Positions 25,491 through 34,364 of a DNA stretch of 37,306 nucleotides are shown in pieces. The stretch comes from an uncultured Clostridium sp. GTDB lineage: Bacteria; Bacillota; Clostridia; TANB77; CAG-508. The translations under genes and the position numbers were made by a program. Under the pieces are notes generated by a model. It made no database searches. It saw nothing but the letters and a program-made list of their open reading frames with translations, and had not been told where the DNA came from. Numbering within the stretch: position 1 is the first letter of the stretch; every line of letters begins with the position of its first letter. Location: the NCBI GenBank assembly GCA_900554815.1, contig USIO01000013.1, positions 1 through 37,306 on the forward strand, given 5' to 3'.

Positions 25491-26285
25491 ATGGCTATTA
25501 TGAATGTAACTAAAAATGTTAAAAATCAATTCTCAAACGATAAAAATCTAGCTATGAGAATTAATTTTTATAAAAAATACACAACTAATAAGTACAAATT
25601 TGCAGATTGGTTATTTGATAAATATGTTTTTAAAGAAAATATGAAAATCTTAGAATTAGGATGTGGAAACGGAAGTCACTGGGAAGGAAAAATTGAAACT
25701 TTGCCAAATGGTTGTAGTTTAGTATTATCAGATTTTTCAGAAGGCATGTTAGATTTAGTTAGAGAAAAATTTTCAAAAAAGAAGAATGTTTCAATTGAAA
25801 AAATTGATATACAAGATATTCCGTATGAAAATGAAACATTTGATATTGTAATTGCAAATCATATGTTATTTCATGTACCAGATTTAAATAAAGCATTATT
25901 AGAAGTAAAAAGAGTATTAAAAGATAATGGAGTATTTTATTCTGCAACAGATGGGAACGGCGGAATGAGACCGTTTTTACATAATGCAATAGTAAAATTT
26001 GAGCCAACATCTACAGCATTTACAGAACAGTTGCCTTTCAACCTTCAAAATGGTTGTGAAATTTTAGGCAAATACTTTGAGAATGTTCAAAGATTTGATT
26101 ATGAAAATACACTTGCAATAACTAATACACAAGACCTGATAGATTGGTTAAAGTCAACTAAATCTATTTCAGGTTATTCAGATGAAAGTTTATCAAATTT
26201 ATATAATTATTTTGAAGATATAAGAGAAAAAGATGGTGCTATAAATATTCCAAGAGAAACAGGGGTATTTATAAGTATTAAATAG
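25491..26285 (+). CDS. Class I SAM-dependent methyltransferase
   Basis: 264 residues. Motif I ILELGCGNGSHW, motif II region LVLSDFSEGMLDLVREKF, motif IV FDIVIANHMLFHVPDL and post-motif VLKDNGVFYSAT are all present (Methyltransf_11/25 type). Substrate unknown. GGAGG 9 bases before the ATG. Separated by 95 bases from the radical SAM genes, with a short A/T hairpin in between (25397-25422), but only 21 bases from the CYTH gene. Confidence 0.93.
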   Translation: MAIMNVTKNVKNQFSNDKNLAMRINFYKKYTTNKYKFADWLFDKYVFKENMKILELGCGNGSHWEGKIETLPNGCSLVLSDFSEGMLDLVREKFSKKKNVSIEKIDIQDIPYENETFDIVIANHMLFHVPDLNKALLEVKRVLKDNGVFYSATDGNGGMRPFLHNAIVKFEPTSTAFTEQLPFNLQNGCEILGKYFENVQRFDYENTLAITNTQDLIDWLKSTKSISGYSDESLSNLYNYFEDIREKDGAINIPRETGVFISIK

Positions 26286-26306
26286 AATTGAAAAGAGGTA
26301 TTTTGT

Positions 26307-26966
26307 ATGGAATTTGAAAATTATGAAAGAGAACTTAAATATTTAATAAAGAAGAATGAAAAATATACTTCAAAACAGTTTCTTGAATTTCTTTATGAAA
26401 ATGGATATAAATTGGTTGAAAGTTTTGAAAAAGAAAAACATGAAACTTACTATGATGATAATGAATTTACTATATTAAATAGGGGAGATGTCATGAGAGG
26501 TAGTAATATGGTTACTGAACAATTTAAGGGATTTTTGTATAAGACAAATAAATGTAATCCTGAAAAGCCTTATGTGTCTAAACTCGAACTTGGAACAAAA
26601 TTAAGAGGTCAGTATAAAGATGTAAATGAATTTATTAAGGAGTTAAATATAAATGTAAGAGGCGAATTGAGCATAAAATTATTTGCAAATATGAAAAGAG
26701 AGGTAAGTATAGTAGAAAAAGATGGAGATCGTTTATATGTTTCTTATGATAAAGTTAAATATTTTGAAAAAGATGAATCAAATTCAGTTTACGAAGAAAT
26801 GCTTGAAATAGAAGATTGGAAAAAACCAAATACAACAGATGTAGATTATGATTATGATAGACATTTGATAGAAGTTCATAACTTAATTTCAAAAGCTCAA
26901 CTTCCAATAGAACTTACAAAGGACAGCAAATATTTTAGAGGATATACTGTTCTAAATAAAAGATAG
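26307..26966 (+). CDS. CYTH-domain protein
   Basis: 219 residues. Begins NYERELKYLI, the E-x-E-x-K signature of the CYTH (adenylate cyclase/thiamine triphosphatase) tunnel, followed by charged strands expected inside it (HETYYDD, REVSIVEKDG, YEEMLEIED). CYTH enzymes act on triphosphorylated substrates such as inorganic triphosphate or ThTP. It lies 8 bases before a nucleotide-kinase-like gene, which suggests work on a nucleotide or polyphosphate (inference). Confidence 0.8.
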   Translation: MEFENYERELKYLIKKNEKYTSKQFLEFLYENGYKLVESFEKEKHETYYDDNEFTILNRGDVMRGSNMVTEQFKGFLYKTNKCNPEKPYVSKLELGTKLRGQYKDVNEFIKELNINVRGELSIKLFANMKREVSIVEKDGDRLYVSYDKVKYFEKDESNSVYEEMLEIEDWKKPNTTDVDYDYDRHLIEVHNLISKAQLPIELTKDSKYFRGYTVLNKR

Positions 26967-26974
26967 GAGTAAAA

Positions 26975-27598
26975 ATGAATAATTTTATAGTATTTGAAGG
27001 CATATGTTGTAGTGGAAAGACAACAACATGCAAGCTATTAATTGAAAAAATAAATGAATTAGGATTTGAGGCTGTATATAATCATGGTGCAATGACATAT
27101 ACTGATTTAGGTAAAAAATTTAAAGAGAATTTAGGCAAAAAAGATATGCCAATTACTGTTTCATATTTTTTTACGGATTTAATAATAAATACTAAAAATA
27201 TTATTAGACCTTATTTGGCAAATAATAATACAATTGTATTACAAGATAGATATTTTGATGCAATAACAACATATATAAAGGCATACGGCGATTATATTAA
27301 GTCTGATTATAACATTTATGATATACCAAAAGCATTTGTAGAAAATGATATATTGGTTAAGCCATCATTAAGTGTATTTTGCATTCCACCATTTGAAATT
27401 ATAAAAGAAAGAATGGATCAAAGTAAAGAATCACCAGTACATGATTTTTACAGAGATAATCCTGAATTTTTTAAGATTGTTTATAATGAACTTGTAAGTA
27501 AAGCAAATGAATCAAAAGAAAATATAATAATTGATACATCTTCAGATTTATCAGTAGAACAAGGAATAAATAAAATATTAGAATTTATAAAAAAGTAA
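26975..27598 (+). CDS. Thymidylate-kinase-like P-loop kinase
   Basis: 207 residues. Walker A GICCSGKTTTCKLL at residues 9-20, the DRY motif (LQDRYFDAITTYIKAYG) near residue 90 as in dTMP kinases, and a late PSLSVFCIPPFEIIKERM strand-helix. A Cys-rich P-loop and divergence from housekeeping Tmk suggest a nucleoside-like kinase in a specialised pathway. TAGGAG before ATG. Followed 20 bases later by a second P-loop protein. Confidence 0.85.
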   Translation: MNNFIVFEGICCSGKTTTCKLLIEKINELGFEAVYNHGAMTYTDLGKKFKENLGKKDMPITVSYFFTDLIINTKNIIRPYLANNNTIVLQDRYFDAITTYIKAYGDYIKSDYNIYDIPKAFVENDILVKPSLSVFCIPPFEIIKERMDQSKESPVHDFYRDNPEFFKIVYNELVSKANESKENIIIDTSSDLSVEQGINKILEFIKK

Positions 27599-27618
27599 GA
27601 AAGTAAAGGATTGAAAAA

Positions 27619-28227
27619 ATGTCTAAAATTAAATTGTTTAGTGGAATGGATTTTTCGGGAAAAACTACTATTGTTAATGGAATTAATAAAAAAATACCAA
27701 ATACTTTTAAAATAAAAAAGAAATTTTTAACTCCAATTGATTTAATAGAAAATGTAAGAAAACAAAATACATGGCTATCTCCAGAAGAATGGAAACCATT
27801 ACTTCAAGAAAACATACAAAAGGATATAGAAAATTATAAAGAAGATGGATTAATTTTATTAGATTCGTTATGGATAATTAAATATTTAGCTGGTAAAATT
27901 GAAAAAGGCGATAAAGAAGATGAAGAAGAAATATCTATATTAAAAGAACTATTAAAAAATTATCCAGAAATGGATTCTTTCTATATTACGGTTGGTATGG
28001 AAGAAAGAATAAAAAGATTTCATGAAAGAGCTAAATCTGGTAATGAAGTTACTGGTTCAGATAAATTGATTATGGATGTAGATAAATTTGAAAAAAGAGA
28101 AAAAATTTATAAAAAAATAGTATTGGAAATTTTTCCTAATACTAAAATTATTGACACTACTAATATTAATCAAGAAGAAACAATCGAATTAATAATTAAT
28201 GATAAAAATTTTATGAAAGATATGTAA
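27619..28227 (+). CDS. Second small P-loop kinase-like protein
   Basis: 202 residues. Walker A FSGMDFSGKTTIV at the N-terminus, LILLDSLW as a Walker B-like strand, and a lid-like basic helix (ERIKRFHERAKSG). Overall plan resembles thymidylate or deoxynucleoside kinases, but the DR[YH] motif is absent, so the substrate may differ from that of the neighbour. AAAGGA precedes the ATG. Last gene of the cluster; ends in a strong shared terminator. Confidence 0.8.
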   Translation: MSKIKLFSGMDFSGKTTIVNGINKKIPNTFKIKKKFLTPIDLIENVRKQNTWLSPEEWKPLLQENIQKDIENYKEDGLILLDSLWIIKYLAGKIEKGDKEDEEEISILKELLKNYPEMDSFYITVGMEERIKRFHERAKSGNEVTGSDKLIMDVDKFEKREKIYKKIVLEIFPNTKIIDTTNINQEETIELIINDKNFMKDM

Positions 28228-28233
28228 AAGTAA

Positions 28234-28268
28234 AGAAGATTTTGAGAGATTATCTCTCAAAATCTTCT
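28234..28268. terminator. Bidirectional terminator for convergent genes
   Basis: AGAAGATTTTGAGAGAT followed by its complement, a nearly perfect 16-pair hairpin. It overlaps the last codons and stop of the - strand gene ending at 28250. Confidence 0.8.
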
Positions 28269-29020
28269 GTTTTTGGTAATTTATTTTCTAGAAATTCATA
28301 ATGTTCAGATTCAGTATAGTTATGTTTAGGAACTCGTAAAGATTTTAAGAATTTTTGAACTCCACTAATTCCACCTAATCTTTCTACTTCTTGTAGTTTA
28401 GCCAATGTTAAAGTTTGAATCCTCATATATCTATCAATTTCATATACAGTATCTCCAAGTTTATCTCTTTCCGTAATTAATACTAAATTATGGTCATCTA
28501 AAGTAAGCAAATCATCATTTTTGTACCTATCAATTCTACCAGAACCAAATTTGTCGCTTTCAATACGATGTTCCGTATATTTATGGTCTTGCTTTAATCT
28601 TCTAAATCTTTCTTTTTCAGATGGAGCGACTAATTCAACACCAGTTACTTCAGCTGTTGGGAAGGTTTTCTCTAATATATCAATTTGCTCTATTGGATAT
28701 TCAAGTACAGCTATTTTTCCTTCAGAAAAGGCTTTTTTTATATCGGCAGTTCTAATTGCAGCAAAACCACCATGTGTTACAGGAGCAATATTAAAGTATT
28801 CGCCAGCATTATATTTTTCTTGCATTGTTTCTAAATCAACATGTCTTGAACCAAATTCTCCAGGTCTTGATGCTCTACTTCTATCAAAAGGAATATGTAC
28901 ATATTTGGCAGGGTATAACATACCAAGCAATGCACATGTTGTTGTTTTACCAACACCACTTGCACCAGATATTACAAGAATCTGATCATTACCACGTTTT
29001 ATTACATCAAATTTTTTCAT
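28250..29020 (-). CDS. Guanylate-kinase-like P-loop protein
   Basis: 256 residues. Walker A ILVISGASGVGKTTTCALL near residue 15, then RSRASRPGEFGSRHVDLETMQEKYNAGEYF, which parallels the GMP-binding segment of guanylate kinases (TTRxPRxGExxGxxYxF), a Walker B-like IAVLEYPIEQ, and a C-terminal extension of about 70 residues not found in Gmk. The usual tyrosine of Gmk is replaced, so the substrate may not be GMP. ATG 29020 is chosen because AAGGA lies 8 bases upstream; an earlier ATG at 29029 overlaps that site. Confidence 0.8.
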   Translation of the reverse strand: MKKFDVIKRGNDQILVISGASGVGKTTTCALLGMLYPAKYVHIPFDRSRASRPGEFGSRHVDLETMQEKYNAGEYFNIAPVTHGGFAAIRTADIKKAFSEGKIAVLEYPIEQIDILEKTFPTAEVTGVELVAPSEKERFRRLKQDHKYTEHRIESDKFGSGRIDRYKNDDLLTLDDHNLVLITERDKLGDTVYEIDRYMRIQTLTLAKLQEVERLGGISGVQKFLKSLRVPKHNYTESEHYEFLENKLPKTEDFER

Positions 29021-29052
29021 ACTTACCATCCTTATATAAATATTATAAAGTA

Positions 29053-29081
29053 ATTATACTATTTTATAATGAAAATGTCAA
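29053..29081 (-). promoter_or_regulatory. Consensus promoter of the guanylate-kinase-like gene
   Basis: On the - strand TTGACA (29081-29076), 17-base spacer, TATAAT (29058-29053): full consensus. Confidence 0.92.
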
Positions 29082-29123
29082 TAAAAGGAAGTTATTATGA
29101 CAACTTAATAATACAATAAAATA

Positions 29124-29152
29124 CCTCACTTAATTTAATAAAAAAAGCGAGG
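29124..29152 (-). terminator. Probable terminator of the pyrophosphatase-like gene
   Basis: On the - strand CCTCGCTT / AAGTGAGG (one mismatch) followed by a T-rich tract. Confidence 0.55.
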
Positions 29153-29167
29153 ATTTTAAATAAAAAG

Positions 29168-29506
29168 TTATCTAATAATAATATGTTTGAAAAATCTTTC
29201 TTGATATTCTGTGAGAGCATTAATTTGTTCATCGGTATAATCAACATTTTCAGGAACAACAATAAGTTTGTCGTCATCATCGGTTAAACGATGTAAGACT
29301 GCAATACAAACACCTTCAAAAGATTCAACAGGTTCAAAAACTCCAAGTATATATGCATCTAGTTCTTCACCATCGCCACTTACTGTATTAGGAATGTATC
29401 CATAGTTATTTGGATATATATATCCCCATTTTGGATGTTTTGAACCCATTTTTCTGTCAACTGTTACTGTTACTTTTTTGCCAATATATTTTTTGAAATC
29501 GTCCAT
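29168..29506 (-). CDS. Short inorganic-pyrophosphatase-like protein
   Basis: 112 residues. IGKKVTVTVDRKMGSKHP then YPNNYGYIPNTVSGDGEELDAYILG matches the active-site strand of family I pyrophosphatases (NYGyiP...DGdxlDvxvl), with the paired acidic residues kept (D-G-E-E-L-D). It is much shorter than classical Ppa (about 175), so it belongs to a compact variant or a related hydrolase. ATG 29506 with AGGAGG upstream and a good promoter; longer upstream frames lack both. Confidence 0.8.
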   Translation of the reverse strand: MDDFKKYIGKKVTVTVDRKMGSKHPKWGYIYPNNYGYIPNTVSGDGEELDAYILGVFEPVESFEGVCIAVLHRLTDDDDKLIVVPENVDYTDEQINALTEYQERFFKHIIIR

Positions 29507-29552
29507 TTTAATCCTCCTAACATTATGATAACTTTTGTTTAAATATATAGAA

Positions 29553-29581
29553 ATTATAACATAAAACATTGAGTTTCTCAA
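29553..29581 (-). promoter_or_regulatory. Promoter of the pyrophosphatase-like gene
   Basis: On the - strand TTGAGA (29581-29576), 17-base spacer, TATAAT (29558-29553). Confidence 0.8.
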
Positions 29582-29608
29582 GTTTTAGTATAAAAATGAT
29601 TCAAATAA

Positions 29609-29637
29609 TTGAAAAATCTATGAAAAAATGGTATTAT
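29609..29637 (+). promoter_or_regulatory. Promoter of the HelD-like gene
   Basis: TTGAAA, 17-base spacer, TATTAT (29632-29637), divergent from the promoter at 29553-29581. Fixes the gene start at 29677. Confidence 0.8.
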
Positions 29638-29676
29638 ATTTTAGTCAAAAATAAGTTATATAGATTGGAAAAGAAA

Positions 29677-31833
29677 ATGATAGATAAAGAGGAAATAAAA
29701 AAAGTATCTGATACAATAGAAATTGTGAAAAGCAATATAGAAGAATATGAAATATTGTATAGTAATTTATTAAAAGGAAATGCTGATGAACAATATATTC
29801 AAAATATGAGTAAAGAATATAGCAATAAGTTAAAAAATTTAAATAAAGCAATTTCTGTACCATATTTTGCACGAATTGATTTTAAAGAAAATAAACAGAA
29901 CAATATACAAAAAATATATATTGGAAAAACTGGAATATTTAATAATGATTATGAAGTAGTTGTTACTGATTGGAGAGCACCTATTTCAAGTATATATTAT
30001 GATGGGCAGTTGGGCAAAGTAGAATACGAATGTCCTGATGGAATAATAGAAGGAGATTTGAGTAAAAAAAGGGTTTATACTATTGAAAATTCTATATTAA
30101 AGGATTATCAAGATATAGATATAACTACAAATGATGAATTTTTGCAAGAATGTCTTACAGAAAATTCAGAATCTAGGCTTAAAAATATTATTTCCACAAT
30201 ACAATCGGAACAAAATAAAATCATTAGAGCTAAAATGTCAAAGCCTCTTATTGTACAAGGGGTAGCAGGTTCTGGAAAAACAACAGTAGCATTACATAGA
30301 ATAGCTTATTTAGTATATACTTATGAGAAAGAGTTTAAGCCAGAAGAATTTCTAATTATTGCTCCTAATAAATTTTTCTTGAACTATATTTCAAATGTTT
30401 TACCAGATTTGGGTGTAGACTATGTAAAACAGCAAACATTTGAAGAGTTTATGCTTGAAAATATTGATGCAAATTTTAAAATTAATCCAATAAATGAAGA
30501 ATTATCTAATATAGTTAATCAAAATGGAGAAACAGATTTAATAAAAAAATCTGCAAATTTTAAATCTTCTTTAAGATATAAAGAATTAATAGATGATTTT
30601 ATTAATGAATTTTTGCAGAATAGTTTGCCAAAAGAAGATTTTAAAATTTCTGGCATTGTAATATTCAATAATGATGAAGTAATAGATATGTTTATGAATT
30701 ACTTTAAAAATAATTCAATAAATGAAAGTAAGAAAATGTTAACAGCAGTATTACAAAAAAGAGTTAGTAATATTGCAGATGAGTTAATAGATAAATTATC
30801 AGAACAAAGAAAGAATAAATTAGATAATATAGATAAAGATTTAAGTGAAGATAAAATAAAAGAAATAAGATTAAATATTTTTAAAGAAACAGAATATGAA
30901 ATGCAACAACTTTTTAAAGGTGGAAAAAAATTAGTAATAGATTATTTAAAAAATTTTAAAATTGAAAAGGTTTTACAAGTATATAAAAAAATTATTAATA
31001 ATCAAATCTTATTTGAGAAATATGTAGAATCTGAATTATATGAATACATTTTAAGAACATTTAAAGAAAATATAAAAAACAAAAAAGTTGAGTATGAAGA
31101 TTTGGCACCATTATTTTATATTCAAAATAAATTTTGGGGAAATATTAATAATATCAAATTAGAACATATTGTTATTGATGAAGCACAAGACTTAGGAGAA
31201 TTTCAATTTTATAACTTTAAAGAATTAGTTAAACCTAATATGTCAATGACAATTTTAGGCGATATAGCTCAGGGTATATATTCATATAAAGGAACTAACA
31301 ATTGGCAAAAATTAAATCAAAATGTATTTAACAATCAGGCATCAATAGAGGTTTTAAAAGAAAGTTATAGAACTTCTATGGAAATTATGAATGAAGCAAA
31401 TACAGTAATAAATAAATTTACGGATAATGAAAATATTATTTTAGCACAACCAATTGAGAGACATGGAGATGAAGTACAACATTGGAAAGTTGATAGCGAA
31501 AATAATAAAATTATAAAAATATGTGAAATAATAAAGAAACAATTAGAAGTTGGGCACATAAATATTGCAATAATCACAAAAGATTTTAATGAGAGTATAG
31601 AATTGCATAAAGAAATTACGAATTATGGAGTTAATGCAGAATTAATTTCAGAGAATTTGGATAAATATACTGGGGGAGTAATTGTTATACCTTCATATTT
31701 ATCAAAAGGTTTAGAATTTGATAGTGTAATTATTTCAGATTCTAATAAATATAGTGAAGATATTCTAGAGACAAAATTACTGTATGTAGCTTGTACAAGA
31801 GCAATGCATACACTTGATATTATAAGCAAATAA
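29677..31833 (+). CDS. helD: HelD-like superfamily 1 helicase (UvrD/Rep type)
   Basis: 718 residues. A coiled N-terminal arm (KEEIKKVSDTIEIVKSNIEEYEIL) leads to VVVTDWRAPISSIYYDG, a HelD hallmark, then motif I VQGVAGSGKTTVALHRIAYLVY near residue 195, motif II HIVIDEAQDLGEFQF near 500, ILGDIAQGIYSYKGT, SYRTSMEIM, and C-terminal KGLEFDSVIISD and LYVACTRAMHTLDI. HelD remodels stalled RNA polymerase in Gram-positive bacteria. The start at ATG 29677 is set by the promoter at 29609-29637. Confidence 0.92.
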   Translation: MIDKEEIKKVSDTIEIVKSNIEEYEILYSNLLKGNADEQYIQNMSKEYSNKLKNLNKAISVPYFARIDFKENKQNNIQKIYIGKTGIFNNDYEVVVTDWRAPISSIYYDGQLGKVEYECPDGIIEGDLSKKRVYTIENSILKDYQDIDITTNDEFLQECLTENSESRLKNIISTIQSEQNKIIRAKMSKPLIVQGVAGSGKTTVALHRIAYLVYTYEKEFKPEEFLIIAPNKFFLNYISNVLPDLGVDYVKQQTFEEFMLENIDANFKINPINEELSNIVNQNGETDLIKKSANFKSSLRYKELIDDFINEFLQNSLPKEDFKISGIVIFNNDEVIDMFMNYFKNNSINESKKMLTAVLQKRVSNIADELIDKLSEQRKNKLDNIDKDLSEDKIKEIRLNIFKETEYEMQQLFKGGKKLVIDYLKNFKIEKVLQVYKKIINNQILFEKYVESELYEYILRTFKENIKNKKVEYEDLAPLFYIQNKFWGNINNIKLEHIVIDEAQDLGEFQFYNFKELVKPNMSMTILGDIAQGIYSYKGTNNWQKLNQNVFNNQASIEVLKESYRTSMEIMNEANTVINKFTDNENIILAQPIERHGDEVQHWKVDSENNKIIKICEIIKKQLEVGHINIAIITKDFNESIELHKEITNYGVNAELISENLDKYTGGVIVIPSYLSKGLEFDSVIISDSNKYSEDILETKLLYVACTRAMHTLDIISK

Positions 31834-31929
31834 AAATTAGTATAAATTATATTGAGATGAAAGAGTAGCAACAAATTACATGTAGTTTGTTTGAAATATA
31901 GAAAGTTATAGTGCTTATTATATATTATT

Positions 31930-32293
31930 CAACCATTAGTTGATATAAAATCATCAATAATGCTTGATTTATGTAGTGAACTTAGAATAAGTGTAAATGA
32001 ATTATTAAGTGGGGAGATGATTAAAATGAATAATTATAATGAAAAAGCTGAACAAAATTTATTAGAGATGAAAATTACTTATAGTAATTGGAATTATTCC
32101 TTTTACTATTGGAGTATCATTTGCAATAAGAATAGAACAAGTAGCAGGATATTATGAATGTCAAAAATGCCATCATAAATATATCCCAACATATTCAAGT
32201 GTTTTATGGTCTATGTACATAAATAGAACAAGATATATGAAATGTCCGAAATGCAATGAAAAATCTTGGAATAAAAAAATAATAAGTAAATAA
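31930..32293 (+). pseudogene. Broken XRE regulator with C-terminal membrane span and zinc ribbon
   Basis: The recognisable part starts in mid-HTH (LCSELRISVNELLSGEMIKM); its first half is missing. After LLEMK the frame changes and continues as LVIGIIPFTIGVSFAI (membrane span), YYECQKCHHKYIPTY and MKCPKCNEKSWNKK, two CxxC pairs of a zinc ribbon. This is the layout of a common clostridial XRE-TM-ribbon regulator with a 5' truncation and an internal deletion/frameshift. The shift is not at CGG-A, so it differs from the recoding sites. Confidence 0.7.
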
Positions 32294-32309
32294 CAACTTA
32301 CAGATTTAT

Positions 32310-32338
32310 AGGTTAGTTTTAACTAACCTTATTTTTTA
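32310..32338 (+). terminator. Terminator
   Basis: AGGTTAGTT / AACTAACCT perfect stem followed by TATTTTTT. Confidence 0.88.
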
Positions 32339-32356
32339 TAAAATTTTGAAAAAGTT

Positions 32357-32390
32357 TGTAACCTTTTTCAAAAAAATGTTACTATGTATA
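32357..32390 (+). promoter_or_regulatory. Possible ECF-type promoter of the sigma/anti-sigma operon
   Basis: TGTAACC (32357-32363) resembles the -35 of autoregulated ECF promoters; a weak -10 region lies near 32381-32390. Suggestive only. Confidence 0.35.
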
Positions 32391-32432
32391 TGAAAGTTAA
32401 CTGAAAAATAAATAAGGAGATTTAGATCTAAA

Positions 32433-32984
32433 TTGAAAAATGAAATTTTAAAGGATTATTTAGTAAACAAAACTATTGATATAGACAAAATCATAGATGA
32501 TTTTTATGGTTATGTTTATATGATAACCAAAAATGGTGCAAGCATATATATAACAGATGAAGATATTGAAGAAATAATATCAGATGTGTTTGTGGCCCTT
32601 TGGAAAAATGGGAGAAAGTTATCTGAAGGTACAGAATTAAAGCCATATATTGCAGGAATTACGAAAAATATTATAAAAAATAAATATCGAAAATCAGAAC
32701 TAAAATTTGACTTGTCAGAATATGAAAACAGATTAATTTCAAATAATGACTTGGAAAAAATTACGGAAGAAAATGACCAAAATGACATAATAAAAAGCAC
32801 ATTGAAAGAACTTAAAAGTCAAGAATATCAGGTATTTATAATGTTTTATAGTGAAGGAAAAACAGTTAAAGAAATTGCGAAGATATTGAATTTTTCTGAA
32901 AGCAAAGTGAAAGTGGTACTTCACAGAGTTAGGAAAAAAATAAAAACAAATTTGGAGGATGGAGGTTATAGCTATGGAAAATAA
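32433..32984 (+). CDS. ECF-type RNA polymerase sigma factor
   Basis: 183 residues, the usual ECF size. Region 2 (DFYGYVYMITKNGASIYITDEDIEEIISDVFVALWKNGRKLSEG, then LKPYIAGITKNIIKNKYR) and region 4 (LKSQEYQVFIMFYSEGKTVKEIAKILNFSESKVKVVLHRVRKKIK) are complete. TTG start; AAGGAG lies about 13 bases upstream, rather far, and no ATG is available in frame. Overlaps the anti-sigma gene by 11 bases, the standard pairing. Confidence 0.92.
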   Translation: MKNEILKDYLVNKTIDIDKIIDDFYGYVYMITKNGASIYITDEDIEEIISDVFVALWKNGRKLSEGTELKPYIAGITKNIIKNKYRKSELKFDLSEYENRLISNNDLEKITEENDQNDIIKSTLKELKSQEYQVFIMFYSEGKTVKEIAKILNFSESKVKVVLHRVRKKIKTNLEDGGYSYGK

Positions 32985-34167
32985 CAATTTAAAAGAACAA
33001 GTACGAAAAGATGTAAAAGAAAAGATAGCTGTATCAAACATCAGAAAGGAGTTTGATATGAAAAGTAAAAATAATAAAAAATTAATTTATTGGGTATCAT
33101 CAATTTGTGCAGTATTTGTTTTATGCTTTAGCTTATTAATTAGCATAGATTTTCTTAACAATGATTCTAATACTGAAATAGCAAAAAATAATGGAACAGA
33201 AGATTTATATGGTAAGAAAGAAAATTTAGATATTAAGTTGAATATTAATAAAATTAAAGAACCACTAATGGCCAGTTTAGATGCAGATGAAAAAATAATA
33301 GATATTGAAAAATTACCAGAGAAATTTGATTTTATCAAAAATACAAACATACCAGATCAATACAAGCTTGAAAGTAGTTATAATGTATATACTAGAAAAG
33401 ATATAAATGTAGAAGAATACGATGTATTACACGATTATGTATTTAAATATAGAAAAGATAGTATAAATAAGATAGTAATAGCTTTTTCTGAAATAGATAA
33501 ACCATTAAGAGATTATTTTATAGATAGTAGTGATAAAGTGTCTATGATAGGAGATATAGAATTTATAATATCCAAATATAAAGAAATGTATATGGTAACA
33601 TTTAGTTATGAAAATATCAATTTTGATATTGAAACAGTAGGAATAACAGAAGATGAATTAGTTAATTTGCTACAATCAATCATTACTGAAATTAATAAAT
33701 CTGGTAAAGAAAACAAAATAGTAGAAGACAAAGACATTGGTGCAAATGAGCATGTAAATGAAGTTTTAAATAACAATTATACAGATTATTATGCAGGTAA
33801 ATATATTGATAATAATGGTAATAATGTGGTGTTGTTATGTGAAGATAATGCAGCTAATAGAAAACAAATATGTAGTATATTAGGAATAACAGAAAGTAAA
33901 ACAAAATTTAAAAAAGCAACATATTCTTATGAATATTTAACAAAATTACAAGATAAAATAAGTAAAGCCATGCAAAATAAAGAATTAACATTTGTAGTTT
34001 CTTCAGCACTTATGGAAGATACTAATAAAATAAAAGTTACAGTTATAAACAATAGTAATGAAAATATAGATAAATTAAAAGCATTAGATCCAAAAGGCGG
34101 AGCTATAGAAATAGAATACAACGAAAAAGGTATGACTACGCAAGATTTATTAGTAAATGCAGAATAA
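32974..34167 (+). CDS. Probable anti-sigma factor, membrane-anchored
   Basis: 397 residues. A short cytosolic N-terminus (NLKEQVRKDVKEKIAVSNIRKEF) that could hold the sigma factor, one span (LIYWVSSICAVFVLCFSLLISIDFL), then a 330-residue extracellular domain with DUF4367-like features (LDADEKIIDIEKLPEKFDF, VTFSYENINFDIET). GGAGG lies 8 bases before ATG 32974. Translationally coupled to the ECF gene, so it should sense an outside signal and release the sigma factor (inference from the family). Confidence 0.8.
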   Translation: MENNNLKEQVRKDVKEKIAVSNIRKEFDMKSKNNKKLIYWVSSICAVFVLCFSLLISIDFLNNDSNTEIAKNNGTEDLYGKKENLDIKLNINKIKEPLMASLDADEKIIDIEKLPEKFDFIKNTNIPDQYKLESSYNVYTRKDINVEEYDVLHDYVFKYRKDSINKIVIAFSEIDKPLRDYFIDSSDKVSMIGDIEFIISKYKEMYMVTFSYENINFDIETVGITEDELVNLLQSIITEINKSGKENKIVEDKDIGANEHVNEVLNNNYTDYYAGKYIDNNGNNVVLLCEDNAANRKQICSILGITESKTKFKKATYSYEYLTKLQDKISKAMQNKELTFVVSSALMEDTNKIKVTVINNSNENIDKLKALDPKGGAIEIEYNEKGMTTQDLLVNAE

Positions 34168-34218
34168 AAAATTAGTAATATAGAGTAGAAAAAATAAATA
34201 ATTATATGTTGTACGATT

Positions 34219-34247
34219 AAAATTAGGTAGAAATATCTAATTTTTTT
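34219..34247 (+). terminator. Probable terminator
   Basis: AAATTAG / CTAATTT stem with a short imperfect loop followed by seven T. Confidence 0.7.
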
Positions 34248-34300
34248 CTTTTGAAAAAGCCTATATTTCAAGCAAAAACAAAAACTCTACTAACAGTCGG

Positions 34301-34329
34301 TTGATAAAATTAAGTAAAAATGATAAAAT
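34301..34329 (+). promoter_or_regulatory. Promoter of the XRE-propeller gene
   Basis: TTGATA, 17-base spacer, TAAAAT (34324-34329). The -35 is embedded in GTCGGTTGA as at 18559-18567. Confidence 0.7.
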
Positions 34330-34364
34330 TTTCACAGAAAAAAGTGAAAAGGAAGTCATAAAAA

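Noticed and set aside
31960..32293. A seventh recoding site in the XRE/zinc-ribbon gene
   Set aside because: The frame change there has no CGG-A, the HTH half is missing, and bases are lost at the junction; it is a pseudogene.
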